From: Capitulum mitella
Taxonomy: Eukaryota; Arthropoda; Thecostraca; Pollicipedomorpha; Pollicipedidae
Direction: 5' to 3'
Assembly: GCA_030062745.1 (NCBI GenBank)
Contig: CP099848.1
Coordinates: forward strand, 13,057,568 to 13,121,567
DNA: 64,000 nucleotides
Shown piece by piece: positions 1 to 13,349 of this stretch (its first letter is position 1; each line of letters opens with the position of its first letter). The notes below the pieces were generated by a model. The model worked only from the letters and a program-made list of their open reading frames with translations. It did not search any database and had not been told where the DNA came from. Both the position numbers and the translations under genes were made by a program.

Positions 1-978
1 AGGTACCTCAGGCCATTTTTGCCCCTGTTGAGGGTAAAAGGAGAATGACTGCCAAAAATATCGTTTTTAAGATGAAATTTCAAAGTTTTTATGGATGTGT
101 AGCTTAATAGCTGGGCAGCCTGCAAATGCATTTTTGTTCATCTGGGGCCACTTTAAAAGGTTAAGTCAAGGTCAAAAGTCAAAATTTAGTTTTAAATTAA
201 TACTTTCGGTGCCATGACTTGAAATGCCAAACCCGGAATATATGTGACTTAAAAGGGTGCCCTCTACTTGTGTACCAAGTTTCAGCTTGATATCAGGTCG
301 GGTGACGGAGCTATGGCCTAAAATGTTAGTGCGCGTACCCTATATCGCAATACCCGTAAAATGTTCACAGATAATATTAAATGAACACGAGATCATTCCA
401 AGTTACTCCAAGGTCAGTGGAGTTCATTTAAGCCCAAAGGTCACAAGTTGATCTGAGGAGCATATGACCATAACAGTTCCCCTTTTTCATGTCCCTGGCA
501 CCGCCTATGCTAACATTATACAAACGTTGTTATACGATTTGTACTTATTTAACATACCATGACTAGCAGAAGCCAAGAAAAGTGCTTATACCTTTTTGTT
601 CATTCAGTTTTCAAAAAAACAACCTTTTTTGAAATCCTGTGAACGCCCATGAATTTTATCACAATTTCAAATGTATATACTAATTTTAAAATTCCCATCT
701 ATAATCTCTCGATTCATGCCAATTTCATCAAAATCGGTCCGTAAACAACGGAGTTATAAGGAGTCCAAAAGTACCCCATTGTGATATTTTTGCTTCCTGT
801 ATCCACCCCTCTCAAAATTTTGAAAGTTTCTTTTCGTAGAAATGTAGTTTACGTCACGGCCAATCGACTGCCGTTTGTTGCGATGAAACCGGATGTGTAG
901 TTCTCGAGATCTTATGGAGGGCGGAATCCACCCCCCTGCCGGGAATCGGCCATACCGTCTAGCCCCTCGGGAATAGGG
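1..978 (+). mobile_element. Family A TTAA element, cut by window edge
   Basis: Right-hand part of a non-autonomous DNA element that recurs at 37726-39087, 50609-51813 and, inverted, 59834-61040. It ends GGGAATAGGG followed by TTAA (979-982), the same terminus as the complete copies. It carries the family's TCAAGGTCA motif near 170 and the C/G-rich subterminal block near 930-960. The left end lies outside the window. Its short reading frame resembles no protein family, so the element is probably non-coding. Confidence 0.8.
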
Positions 979-982
979 TTAA

Positions 983-2640
983 AACCTTTCTATACAATTT
1001 TTTGGACACTAAATATGATAAATGGGACGACGTAAGGCCCATTTGGCCCAAAATGTGTCGTTTTAACTCAGGAAAACCGACTTGTACTTCTGAACCATAA
1101 GGCCTGAACTGACGTACAAGGTCACTGGTTGGTCTGACAGAGTCGACAGGGTACCTTTGGATTCCTTGGGCACACAGCAGTATCGACTGTTTTTTGAACC
1201 GTGGCGCTGGGGTCCAGATGGTGAGGGGGGTTGGCTACCGTCCTCCTCCTTTCGTCCTCGGTGCGAGAGAAAATCCCTCCCGTCCGCCGATGGTTAAAGC
1301 AAATTAACCAATATCATTCGTGATGCAGAGTACATGCAACAATGCTGGAGAAGCTGTGTCTTTGCGTCGAAGATACCAAGAAGTTTATTCTTGAACGCCG
1401 TTTTTCGTCCAGAAACAGCAAAATGTGTCTGACATATACTTTTCGTAGTGTATACCTATGATGTGCAATATTCACAGCATCGCAAACAAAAAACGAATTT
1501 CTAATCCTGATGCTGGTTTATTAATTATTTTGTGCAGTATTGCCTGACTGAAACTTGTTGCTGTCGTCTTAATCAGGTCAATCAGTTGCCGTGTGTCAAC
1601 GCTTAATTAAATGGCTATTTTTATGATTTAGCTTCCGAATTTTCTCATATGCGTATTTTACGTGAATGTATATCGACGTAGACGTACATTCCCCATATGT
1701 CCGTGTGCGCGCATGTGAATTTGCGCGTACAATTATATTTGCCTACGTACAGCTGCCTTCGTATATTTGTTAAACGTACTGTTACATTCAGCCGTTCGCG
1801 ATGCTTCCCCGCGTGCTGTGCGCTGCGACTAATTTATTGTGCTGTGTACGTCATACGCATGACGTCAGATCCAGCATCTCAATAAGTGACGAGTGCGTGG
1901 GCCGTCCCGCGTTTATAATATAATATAAATAAATAACGCCGGCCCCGTGTTTGGCTTGTGCGTGAAAAGTTCGGGGCTTGGTCGCGTGCTGCTGAGAGAT
2001 ATCCAGGTAATGCCAGATTGTACCGGTAATAGGGAAGGCAGATCCTCAGGGAGTGTTTATGCGTAGCCACGAAGCCATTTCCAAGGTGGCTGCGACTATG
2101 ATTATAGCTTAAAAATAATTAAAAAACTAAAATACTCTTTGTAAGCACCAATTGCTAAAAGAGGCACCATAGCAGCGTGAGCGTGCTTCAGTTAGTTGTA
2201 TAGCTGCTGCTGCTTGCACCCACAGATTTGGCATCCCGTAAGAGCTCAGCTTTCGTACCGCGTAATAAGTGCGATAAATGGAGGTGGCAGGCTATGGGTG
2301 TTTGCTAAATGCCCTTAGAAGTGTTCTTAAATTCCATGTGGCGTAAAAACCCCAGCAGCTCCCTTTTTTGCTGGTTTGCTTTTTATGCCTCGATCAGGTA
2401 CCAAACCGTGATTGATGTCCTACATTGTAACAATGGAAAAGAATGTGAGGTTTCCCCGGTGGAAAGAGCATTAAGTGTCCGTCCCAAGTCCGTTCCATTA
2501 CCGTCGAAACTAGTGCTTCCAAGTAGATTGTTAGTTGTAGGTATATTGTACATTTTCATTTCAACCGAAAGGTAAAAGCATGGATGTGAAGAATACCAAT
2601 ACCTCAAGTTATTGACCTATTCGTGAAACATCTGACGTAC
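983..2640. other. Intergenic stretch, no gene seen
   Basis: Only short unrecognised reading frames on both strands. I see no domain, no exon with supporting splice sites and no clear repeat family apart from ordinary A/T-rich sequence. Confidence 0.4.
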
Positions 2641-3110
2641 CGAAGGCCCGTCAGAGCCAGGCAGTCGAGGACGTCCAGCGCTCGCCACACTGCCTGGAGC
2701 GGCCGACCGAAGCCGATTAAAAAGTCGCCGTCGACGGCGACGCGTCGGCGGCGACGCCTCGGCCGATCCCGACGACGTCTCGGGGACGAGGCGTCGGCAG
2801 CGGCCGAGACCGCGTCAGGCGTCCCACGCGGCGGTCGGCACGGGACGCGACTCGAGGCGTCGGCCGCCGCCGCTGCCGACGGAAATAGCCGCGGCCGCGC
2901 ACGGCGACGGCGACGACGGAGGCGGCGACAGCCTCTGCTGTATTGGCGACAGGAGTGGGGCCGAGCTGTCGCCGCTGACGCCGCCGGAGGCGTCGTGCCC
3001 GCACCCTGCGTTCACTCCGACGAGTCGGGAGGACAAGAACGTCCTGCGCTCCGCTCGGCGCTTACCAGGCTATGGTCCAGGCATCGGGTGACTGGCGTGA
3101 TTGGCTGGCG
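2640..3110. other. CpG-rich patch with CG-trinucleotide bias
   Basis: Dense CpG run dominated by imperfect cgg/gac trinucleotides, including the 18-base palindrome GTCGCCGTCGACGGCGAC near 2723. Several frames stay open on both strands because of the composition. The Arg/Ala/Gly-rich translations look like artefacts of that bias, not a protein. It could be an undermethylated regulatory island or a decayed GC-rich repeat. Confidence 0.45.
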
Positions 3111-5639
3111 CTGAACTGACGGCCTGCTGGGTCTCACTCCGTCAAGTTCTGTGTTTGAAGCCAGCGTGATACGCGCTCAAATGTATAATGCTCGAAACTC
3201 GATCCTCGCATAGAACTGCTCTGCCATCAAAATACGCATTTTCAAGTGAAGTTGCTTGGCGTGTTAAAAAAAATATTTGCGCTTCTATTTATTTAAACTA
3301 ATACTTACTTTACGACATTTCTTGCTGTGCTTATTTTTCTACTGGAATCGAAAAAAATGGATTTGAAAGACACATGGTTTGCTCTAGTAAGTTCCGGTTT
3401 CATAAATACATCCATATTGCCAGAAATCACCATCGCTATCTCTCAAGGACATCGATTTTCCCTCCCAAGTCGACGACCGATGGGACGTTAGCCGCCCTGC
3501 TGCGGCGTGGCGTGAAGGGGTGGGGAGGTGGGGGGGGGGGCGTCTGAAGGTCAGCGCTCTCCGCAGCAGACTGTGACTCATGCCCTCTGGTGGGTAGTCT
3601 GTTAGGATCGGATCTCTGGGGAGGTTACTCTGATGACCTGCCGGTGGATCAGAACTGGAGCTCCTGCTTGCAAGCCTACACCTTCGTTCTGCAAAGTTTA
3701 TGAACCCGCAAATCTTTTCCGAATCTTATCTTATCGGCGGATCTGCGATTTACGCGAGCTTTAGGAGGTTCAGATAATAATTGTTTTCAGCTCTAGAAGT
3801 GTTGAAGTTGTTCTGCAGATAAAGAAAACAGACATGTAAAGAAAAACAAGAAAAATTTGGCGGACCAAAGTTACAGTGCTGATATTATATTGATCATGGC
3901 ACAAAAAAGTTGTCAAGCTATAGGAACTCATGCATCTCAAAACAGAACTCATTTCGTTTAAATCTGTTTGCATTCGTTCCTCCGGAACCTGTCTGTTCAC
4001 CCCACGTCCGGCTGCCAGGACCTGAGCACGTCTAACTCTTTATCACGGTTGTGTCATAAACACCAAGAGTTGTGGCGACATCGATTACAAACAAACGGAG
4101 CTCCGAACAAACAAACCGACAGAGGTCAACAGAAGGACTGGCGCTGCGCGTGCGCAGAATGCACTGGAATCTGGCCTGTCGACAGCGGACGAGAGGCAGC
4201 TGCTCTTCTGCGCAGATCGGAGCCTTCGCTTCTCAATGGTCTGTGTGAAATCATGGCATTAGTCGCAGTTTTCAGATTACCGTTCCGGCCTTTACGGTGC
4301 GGCTGCCATTTGCAGCTGGGGTATTCCATTAGCTCGAGCAAATGACTTTGGCCTCCAAATAAAACGCTTTGGTTTTACTCGCCTGGGAACGCCATATTTA
4401 TTGCCAGTTTTGGGAGACCAGGCCTTAATTCGGCACACTCCATGATAGAACAATAAGGGAGCGATATCAAGGTAACTTGGCTGATGAGTCTGCCTTAACA
4501 CTGCACCATTTTCTTATAAGCTTTAATCCGCGCCCACCCGACACCCTAATGTGGGCGGCCGGAGCCAGGAGGGAGCGTTCAACCTCTCCTCTGGCTCGCG
4601 AACGAAACGTCAGAAAAAAGAACAAAATTTACATCTTCGAAAAGCTCGCCATGAGTACTCAAAGTTTGTGCAAATTCTGAAAAATAGTCCAACTTTTTGG
4701 CCAATATATGCCAAGAAACAGGAGTTTGTAAGAACAGCTCTAGCTCAGCTAATAAGGCCAAACCAATTCTGAACATGTTAATGGAAAGTTAGTGGAATGT
4801 AAATTATGGCGACGCATAATTCGTAACATGCATGTTATCAAATATCGTATCAGGGGACTTGATATAATGTCATTTTTCATTTCGTTATATTTTTTTAGGT
4901 TTCTGAATGTTGCTGGCAAGTTGCTTCCATGTATGCCTCAAAAACAGCAGAATTATTTATCTAAAGGGGGGCTGCGCGGCGTCAAGACCTCCTGCCCGTC
5001 CCCCTTGTGAATGCGGGGTGTGGGCCGGTCCGTGCCGGCGCCCAGCGGGTGTCGGTGAGTGTCGGGTCACCTTGACCAGCCTGGGGCCAATCCGGACATG
5101 TGCGGCCCGGATTGGTCGAGACTGATGTCACGTGATGTGCAGCGTCAAGGGCGGGTCGCCGGGTCGCGAGGTACGGGATTGCAGGTACTGGGTTTGGGCC
5201 GCGCGGGCGGAACGGAGCGTATACGTCAGTACACCGTCTAAACCTGAAAACAGAGCTGCAAGTGACCCTAAGTATAACGGGAAGACCACGCTTACATATA
5301 CGAACTTAAATACCGACAGATTAAAACGCCAATAAATAATCCGACGTGACCTGATCTGACCATGTGACCTGGCCTAACATTCAGCCGTTTTCTTTACTTT
5401 ATTTTATGTTCTGTCGAGGATCAGTTACAGAGCAAACAAAAGGGAAAGGAGTACCTTTAGACTTTAGACTTAGAATTCCCTGGGTTCCACAAGCGTGATC
5501 AATAAGGTGCTATATGAGGTCTATCATATAACCTGACCTGGCATAGCATTATGACCTGATTTGAAACGCGCTTGAGTTTGATTTTTTATGCCTAGAACTG
5601 CCATAGAGTCGTGAAATAAAGCAGAGATGAAACCAGACA
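3111..5639. other. Stretch without a recognisable gene
   Basis: No supported coding sequence. It includes a G-run near 3530 and a GC-rich spot at about 4960-5220. Reading frames here are short, overlap on opposite strands and show no domain. Confidence 0.35.
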
Positions 5640-6542
5640 TCTGGCTATAAACACAGCTTTTACCACGGTAACCTGCCATGATCTCAAATGATCTAAGGTC
5701 ATTTCACAGCAATGGAAGCGTCTTGGTGCAATTTTGAACTGCAAAATCGAATTCAGTGTCTATTTTTTATCTTAGGGATGATCAAAATGGACTTTTGGAC
5801 TCTTTTTGATGGTTTATCCCAAATGTGACTTGACCTGACCTCAAGACCCTTCATGTGGGTCAACACTCTTTGTCATGTGCAATGACCTTCTTGGCCCAGG
5901 AATGCATTTCAGCTTCTGTCACGGTGACCTCTGTGGACCTCAGGTCACTTGAAAGCTTGGAAGCGCTTTGATTCAATTTAGGGCTGCAGAATCGACTTCA
6001 GTGCTTATTTTTATCTCAAAGATCATCAGAACGAGGTTTTAGACTCCCTTTTGCTAGTTAACCCTAAATGTGACCTGACCTGGCCTCATGACCTTTCATG
6101 TAGGTCAACACCCTTTGTCGTGTTCAGGAAATGTATTTAAGGCACCAACAAGCCGAAGAAACGGCTCAAAACCGTTGGAAACAGGGAAATATGGGGGAAG
6201 CTGAGCTGACCTCAGGTCATTGACCTTGACTTTGGCAACAAATTCGACATAATAGAATTCTTAGGAATGCTCTTGACTACTGTCTCTGGAAGTTTTAGGC
6301 CGATCGGTCGCACGGCGCGGTTTGCAGAAGACTAAAAAAATCGAACGTCGATCTCTTTTACGAGACTTTTGGTCAGTGGCCCAACACGACAGAAAGTTGA
6401 AAGTTCTGCAAGACATACAGAATAAACGTAAGAAAAGGCACTAAAAATTTTAATGCGCTGTGCGAAGTTTGTTTTCCTATCGCCAAAAATTCTCAGGGGG
6501 CGACGGGGAGCGTCAAACCCACCCCACCTGGTTGGGTGAGGG
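5640..6542. repeat. Family E repeat with an internal 243-bp direct duplication
   Basis: The segment starting near 5697 is repeated about 243 bp later near 5941: both copies run from an AGGTCA half-site through an aatcga-ttcagtg block to a TGACCTGACCT block and a caacac-ctttgtc block, diverged but collinear. The right end (about 6430-6542) has the G-run/C-run hairpin and the A/T module found at the ends of families A to D, and it stops at GAGGGT followed by TTAT, not a clean TTAA. A perfect AGGTCA-T-TGACCT palindrome lies at 6214-6226. The left boundary was not found, so the extent is approximate. Confidence 0.5.
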
Positions 6543-7689
6543 TTTATGCTCCCTGATGGATTTATAAAAAGCGATGATAATATGACAATGTTGGCTGAAG
6601 TCCAGCAAGTCTGAAAATATTTAGTAGGAGAGGGTGTGAGGAGGAAACTCCCCCCCCCTCCCCCGCCAACCTCTGTCGACCGTTTTCTGGATCTACATTC
6701 GTGGCAGCACGTTTCCGCTGTGAAGCCTGCGATGTTTCTCCTGAAGTTTATGTCCCGATAGACATCCCAGACAGTAACGTAACCAATATCGTGCGGATGG
6801 AGGTATGAAGAGTCTAAAAAGGTAGCTTTGGCCGCTCAAGCCCAATGAATGAAAGAAGACTGAACGGCTCCAGGAAACCAATGTGTCCAGAAAGAAATCA
6901 TTCTCCCAATAATGCTCACTGGCTCCAGGAAAATTGATACGCCAGAGGTCGGAATGTGTATCATCGCCAATCAGAAAGACATGACTGATCTCTGCGACGC
7001 TTCCTTGGCCATGCTGCCCAGCCGAGATTGGCAGTTTGGACGTTCGGCGTGACGGGTCACGCGGCGCTGGTTATCTGACGCCTGACACCTCTGCCGAGAG
7101 GCCGGACCGCCACCAGTCTGACGGCGGTCCGGCCGAACCGTCTGGCGCCCCGGCGGACGGGAGGCGGCGAGTAACCAACGTCAGCCGGCATCCGTCAGCC
7201 GATCCGAAAATTAGACGACGCCCTGCTGGTCTTCGAGGACGCGTTCTAGGAAAGGCGCCAGCGTGAACCAAATTCACGCAAAATTTTTGTGGAAACGCTT
7301 TCAATTCAGCAGTACGACAGGAATGGATATGTGAATGGCAGTGTTTTACGTTAATATTGCTGTTATAGTAGGAAGTTTGTTGACGTAAGGGAAGAGCAAG
7401 CTACAGCACGATTGGTCGTCAGAGCAAACGCTGGACGGCACAGAGCTTGCGCCTGGCGATCATCTAGATCGTCGTGGCTGGTTTCCGGTAACCTTGACCT
7501 GCCTGCACCGGATACTGGCCGTGCCAGGGCGTGGCGGGCCGCTGCTAGTGGAGCCAATTGCCACCGCCGCGGCACATCCGCCCGACGCCTGCGCGCCACA
7601 TTAGGTAAGCACGGCCAGGCCTCCACAGTCCACATATGTCGACTGGCACCTCTCCGATACAGGCGTCGCAGAGGAGGGGGGGGACGGTA
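6543..7689. other. Non-coding stretch becoming CpG-rich after 7030
   Basis: Nothing recognisable to about 7030. From there to about 8350 the DNA is CpG-rich, with open frames on both strands and no domain in any translation. Two TGACGTCA-type (CRE-like) octamers occur at about 8178 and 8210. Confidence 0.35.
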
Positions 7690-7990
7690 GTTCCGATCAC
7701 GGGCGGCATAACTTAACAGCAGTGGACCTGCTAATGGCAGCAGACGTGTTAACGGGCGGCAGACCTATCAACAGTGGCAGACCTGCAGTGGGCGGCAGAC
7801 GTGTTAATGGGCGGCAGACCCGTCAACAGTGGCAGACCTACTAATGGCAGCAGACGTGTTTAACGGGCGGCATACCTGTCAATAATGGCAGACCTGCTAA
7901 AGGCGGCAGACGTGTTAACGGGCGGTAGACCTGTCAACAGTGGCAAACCTGCAAATGGCGGAAGACGCGTCAGAAGTTTCGACCTGCGAC
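7690..7990. repeat. Degenerate minisatellite, about 55-bp unit
   Basis: About five imperfect tandem copies of a unit built from the sub-motifs gggcggcagacctgtcaac, agtggcagacctgc and ggcagacgtgtt. Copies differ by point changes and small indels. No protein is suggested. Confidence 0.6.
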
Positions 7991-8629
7991 TGACGACATA
8001 ACCTCCAGCGATGGAAGACCTGCTGGCCGCAGCGGGCCCGCTGAAGGTGGCCGATCGGCCAACGGATGAGGAGGCGGCGGCGGTGGGACGTCGGTGGGTG
8101 GAGGCGCCGGCCGCCGCGGCCCGCTAACGGGCAGGCGACACCGGCGGCAGACAGCACGCAGCTGACGTCGCGCCTTTTGACGTCAGTCAAACTCGACTGG
8201 GGCGACGGATGACGTCAGAGGCCGAGCGACGGACGGGCACGGGGTGTCGCTATTGGACAAGTGATTATACCGTTGCCGGGGCGCTATGAGACGGCATACC
8301 CAGCAGGGGGCAGACGGCTGTCGCCGCCCGGGCTCGATCGTAGATCAGGCGTTACCGGGATCAGAATTCCGGCCGACGCTGGCGCGAAATCGAATGACCA
8401 CGTCGACAGCGTGTGAGCGACGTGAGATAAGCCGTCGATGTCTTGCTCAGTAGAAGATCGCGAAATTCTAGTTCTGACTGGCAGAAAAAAGAGCTCGCGT
8501 GGTTGGTTCCAGCTTAGGACAACAGTACCATAGAATGCATGTAGGCGTTGATTCATCATTCCTTGCCCAGTTGATCGACCACACAGTCTGTCCTAAAATC
8601 GCCGAGCGTCGGTATCCTCTTTGGTCACA

Positions 8630-9116
8630 CTCGTGGGAGGGCAGCGGCTGATGAGCATCGTGGGAGGGCAGCGGCTGATGAGTGTCGCGGGAGGGCAGCG
8701 GCTGATCAGTGTCGTGGGAGGGCAGCGGCTGATGAGTGTCGTGGGAGGGCAGCGGCTGATGAGTGTCGTGGGAGGGCAGCGGCTGATGAGTGTCGTGGGA
8801 GGGCAGCGGCTGATGAGTGTCGTGGGAGGGCAGCGGCTGATGAGTGTCGTGGGAGGGCAGCGGCTGATGAGTGTCGTGGGAGGGCAGCGGCTGATGAGTG
8901 TCGTGGGAGGGCAGCGGCTGATGAGTATCGTGGGAGGGCAGCGGCTGATGAGTATCGTGGGAGGGCAGCGGCTGATGAGTGTCGTGGGAGGGCAGCGGCT
9001 GATGAGCATCGTGGGAGGGCAGCGGCTGATGAGTATCGTGGGAGGGCAGCGGCTGATGAGCATCGTGGGAGGGCAGCGGCTGATGAGTATCGTGGGAGGG
9101 CAGCGGCTGATGAGTA
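8630..9116. repeat. 27-bp minisatellite, 18 copies
   Basis: Eighteen near-identical tandem copies of a 27-bp unit (core gtgggagggcagcggctgat). Variation is almost confined to a g/a position (gagtGtc or gagtAtc/gagcAtc). Because 27 is a multiple of three, several frames are open throughout: the plus strand reads a nine-residue VVGGQRLMS repeat, and the minus strand reads HDTHQPLPS, TLISRCPPT or RHSSAAALP repeats. The longest frame is minus, 8468-9310. I see no start context, splice site or flanking domain that favours translation of any of them. Confidence 0.9.
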
Positions 9117-12100
9117 TCTGCCCCAGAACACTGATACCCACCCCCCCCGGACGGACTCACTGCCGGCGACCGACCGCAGGCGCCACTGCACTTTGAACTT
9201 ACCTCTGGCGCCGCGGTTTGTGCGGATTCAGAGGACAGTCCTCCGCGTCGGAGATTCGCAGAAAGACTGCTTTGATCTAGCTCTGACTGTGAGATCCAAC
9301 GCAGGTGCAATCTCGCCGACCGCCGGGGGCGCCGAATTCATTTTCATGAAAATGTCGACATTTGCAATTTTATTGGCTTAGGCACCGACCGAACTGATGT
9401 TTCAACATCTTTTAACGGCACGGGCGTCGGTAAGTGACATTGTGACTTGCGTTGTCGATTAATCATTGAAGTTATCACAAACCGAAGCCGAAAGCAATGC
9501 AGAGAAGTGGAAGTTCATGTGATAGCACAGCAATCTCTCAGCGTGTAATCACTCAGATAAATTTCATAGGATGCTCAGCCACCAGTCATTATAATATAGG
9601 TCCATCAATGTCTACAGGTCCAAGATGGAACGGAAAGGATGGAACACCAAAGCTCTTCCAACGCCGCTGTTAAATCCACGCCTTTCGGCCCCTGAAACCG
9701 TTTCCCCTGCAGCTCTGGAACTTTACGGAACGGGTGCATGATACTTAAAGCAGCTGAGTTATGTTCAGTTCTGCACCCGGAACACGAGGTCAACGATAAT
9801 AGCCGCACAAAACTATATTCCCCTTTAGGGAAAAGAAAGAACCGTCATATAGCGTTTCCCGCAATACTTCATCACCCTTTGATTTCAAAAGGCAAAGAGG
9901 GTCAAATCGCCCTCCCCCTTGAAAGGTGCGTTAGTTAAATGCTCCCCAGGGTAAAATTTAACGAATGATATGCTTGAAAATGTGCTTGTAGGTAGCAGCA
10001 CCATGGACCATCTCGTCTTAATAAACTCCAATGTTGCATATATTAAGTTGCCATTTCACCGAACTAGTTCGGCCCACAACAGCAGGGTTTGTTACTATAG
10101 ATTTCAGTTACCCATTGCAACGCTGCCTTCTTAGCTTCTGGAACAGGACGACACAGCATGGATTCCCCGAAGTGCTTGGAATTTCTGTGCCCGTTGGCGC
10201 ACCGACAAAACGGTTTCACGCGATTCTCCGGAAAGCTTCGACGAAGCTAGCGTCCGACAGACTATTCCGAGCAACTGTGCGAGGCACGAACACCAAAAGG
10301 TGCACGGTTTTGCTGACAGAGGAGTTATCTTCCTCAGAACAACCTTCAAAGATGGCATCGTTCTGACGATGGCATTATCCACAAGAAAACAATTATGTAG
10401 CAGACAAAACCTCCCGAAAGAAACCAAAGACGAAAAAGATATGCATTAATGAAAAAAGAAATAATAAAATATACCATGTTCCAAGAACTATAAGCTGTAT
10501 GACGTTCAGATGTTACAAAACGGGCGAATTGTATTCGGTCCCCTCCTCTGTGGGAGATTTTATCTGTCCCTACGTGTAGAAGACAATAAGATTTGCCCAA
10601 GACAAAATGACATGAAAAACACTTCTTGTAAACTCAGTTTAGCCCGTACCAATTCAAATGAATACCCTGAATGCAGACTGAAGTTATTCTTGGTTTGCCT
10701 GTTCCCATAAGGTTCCCCCCCTACCTACCCACGCGAGCAGAAGATTCCAGTCCTTATATTTGGTCTGTCACATACATTGTATCTGACAATGACAAAAACC
10801 GTCCTGCATTGCACTTATTGGCGGCCTTCCCCATACCTTTTCATCAGTCCTGTTTCTGTGCTGTTGTCTTGTTACCAACTGATCAATCTTTTTATTATTA
10901 CGCAACGTTAGACTGCCTTCTTCGCGTAAAAGACGCTGCAATGTGTATTCCGTTCCGACCGAACTCCTAAACGACCCACACAACTTAGCAATGCAACCAA
11001 TTTGCGGCCTTCCGGTGGCAGCCATGTGTAGTTCCCGATGACATCGTTCCCGTCTCCAGCAGTCAGCAGCCCACTGCCGTGACTCAGTCGAGCGTCGACG
11101 CGACGGCGCGGTCCCGCCTGTGACGTCACGCAGCAGCTGACGGCGGCCGCGTGGGCGCCGCTCGTCGGCAGATGGCCAGCGGCCAGCCGACGAGTCCGCC
11201 GCCGCCGCCGGCCGGTCTGCCCGTCTGCTCGTCTGGCCGGCGGGAAACGGCCGCCGCAGGAGGAACAGGCTGTCACAGCACGGCAGAATCATCGGCCGGC
11301 GCCCAGCTGGCGTGTTCAAGACCCGGAATGTTAAGGGGCGATTGAGTTTGGCGTTGCTATGCCACTTGGGTCATTGGCCGAACGTTGAAAATGTGACGAT
11401 TGACAGTGACAACTGAAGGTAGTGCAAATGCTAGGAACAGGTAGAGCAGCTACAACTGGCAAGGTTAAAGCTATGCTAATTGTTTGCACCTGTGTCGGAG
11501 GTATTTACGGCACATTTCATTGCAAGGTTTAGCGCAATGATACGCGCCGTCGATGTGTAAAACTTCATAAATTTACGGAAAATGTTTGTGAAAACATGCA
11601 CCGTGACTATATCAGTGCTTACGTAAAACCTTGCGTTACCATCCAATGGGTCAAAATTATGTCAGCAAACAAAACTTTCGCGGATTCTCCTAATTCCGTG
11701 TGGTGCCGGCCGCATGGTCTATGGCACGTGTTGCAGTCTGGCGTAGGCTGTTAATTGGCAACAGATATGTACCTGATAATTTTCTATCTCTTTCAAAAAC
11801 CTGAATACACTTCGTTTCTGCAGGGAAAAGAGACATTTCGTTCCAGGTTCTCTAAAACCTAGATGTCTTAAACGTGCGTGTTTTGACTTAACGGAGACGC
11901 CAATAAATCAGGTTATTTCCCACGCAATAAGAGCCGAGACGCTGCATCCCCTCCAATCTCTGGCGATTTGACTTGAACCTATCAGGTATCCCTGAGCCTG
12001 GACATTCTCGATCCCAATCCTCGAACACTCGAACACTCCCGAAGCCTCCTATATGGGCCGCACTTGTCTCGAATGGCCATGGGCACGCTTCTCCCAGCGC

Positions 12101-13349
12101 CTTGCCTGCCACCACGGGAGGCGAGGAGCTGCCACGGCCGTTTGGCCGCCGCGCCGCCGAGCTCCGCCGGTCCCGCTCCCGGCGCCGGCCTCGCGCATGA
12201 GATCAGCGGCGGGGCGGCGGGGGGGGGGCAGAGCTGCGGCTGGCAGCGGCCCAGACGCCGCTCTCGGCCGCTGTCATAACCACTGTCCGGTCCGACAGCA
12301 CGGTCGTCGCAGGTTAAGAGCGGCGTCGGCCGGCTCGGCAGGTGGCGAAATGAGCTGTTCACCGTTTCCTGACCAGGTGCCCAACACCCAGAGAGATGGG
12401 ACGCGTCTCCACCGCAGACTCGCTAACTGCTCTTCGTTTGGATCCAGGATATTCTGTTTTGTGGCAGAAGGATGTTTCTCTTGTATGTTTAGTCAGAAGT
12501 GAAACTTAAAAGCAGCACTATAAATACGACAAATACACAAAAAGTCTTGTCCTGCGAATTCGTCGAGGACGATACCTGTATTTGTGATGGCATGATTACA
12601 AATCCACTCCGTTTCTGAATAGCTATTGAACAAAGACATTACACACAGCGGTTGTGACCAGCGGCTGTTGAGGAAGTTTTGTTCAGACTATTTCACCTTC
12701 TGTGAAATGACGTGAACGGATTACTGGAAGGATTACATTTTCGAATAAAGGTGTACATACCAAGTTTTCTGCTATTTGCTTCAAACGTTTGCCTTCCGAT
12801 CCCAACGGATGTATGCGTCCCAACATTAAAAACTGTCAGTGTGACATGAAAAACCGGGGTAACTAGGCTGTTGGTATACCTAGTCATCCAGGTGCAAACA
12901 TGTTACCAAACAGCAGCTACCGTATCGGAGGACCGATATGGTATCACGACACTGAGGTGGCTAATGAGACATCCACTCACGAAAACAAAGAAGGCTAGTG
13001 CTAGGTCGTAAAATTTGCGCTGAAATTTAGTTTTACTTCCAGCAGACGCTAGAAAAGCTGCGAACGTAAACGTGTGTAGGTACGTACTTTGAAGAGTGCA
13101 CTTACGTGCATAAAGTCACTGATGTCTGTGTGTTTAGCTTTGTTTATGTCAGACGAACGTCACTTTTCCCAAATCGGCGCCCGAGTTATGGTGGTATGTC
13201 ATTTTTCCTTGAAGCAGCAAAATAGTCAGGTTTACTTCTGGAAAACTCATCGCCCTAGAAAATGATTATGCCAGGTCTGACGATCATCGGCCTCTGTCCA
13301 TGTAGGCAAGTAAAAACCGTTTCATTGATCTACGTCGGCGTGGGGTCGT
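9117..13349. other. Long stretch without a supported gene
   Basis: Contains CpG-rich spots at about 11020-11330 (with a TGACGTCA octamer near 11121) and 12110-12360, both with overlapping open frames on both strands that look compositional. No domain, RNA gene or repeat family was identified elsewhere in it. Confidence 0.35.

Noticed and set aside
2623-3114. Arg-rich 163-codon frame as a basic protein
   Set aside because: Sequence is a CG-trinucleotide patch with open frames on both strands, so the translation is compositional.
8629-9116. CRISPR-like array
   Set aside because: Units are contiguous tandem repeats without unique spacers, in an animal genome.
8468-9310. 280-codon minus frame over the 27-bp array as a repetitive protein
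   Set aside because: Openness follows from a repeat unit divisible by three; several other frames are equally open.
10768-11319. 183-codon minus-strand frame as a gene
   Set aside because: Arg/Ala-rich translation follows the CpG-rich composition; no signature or splice support.
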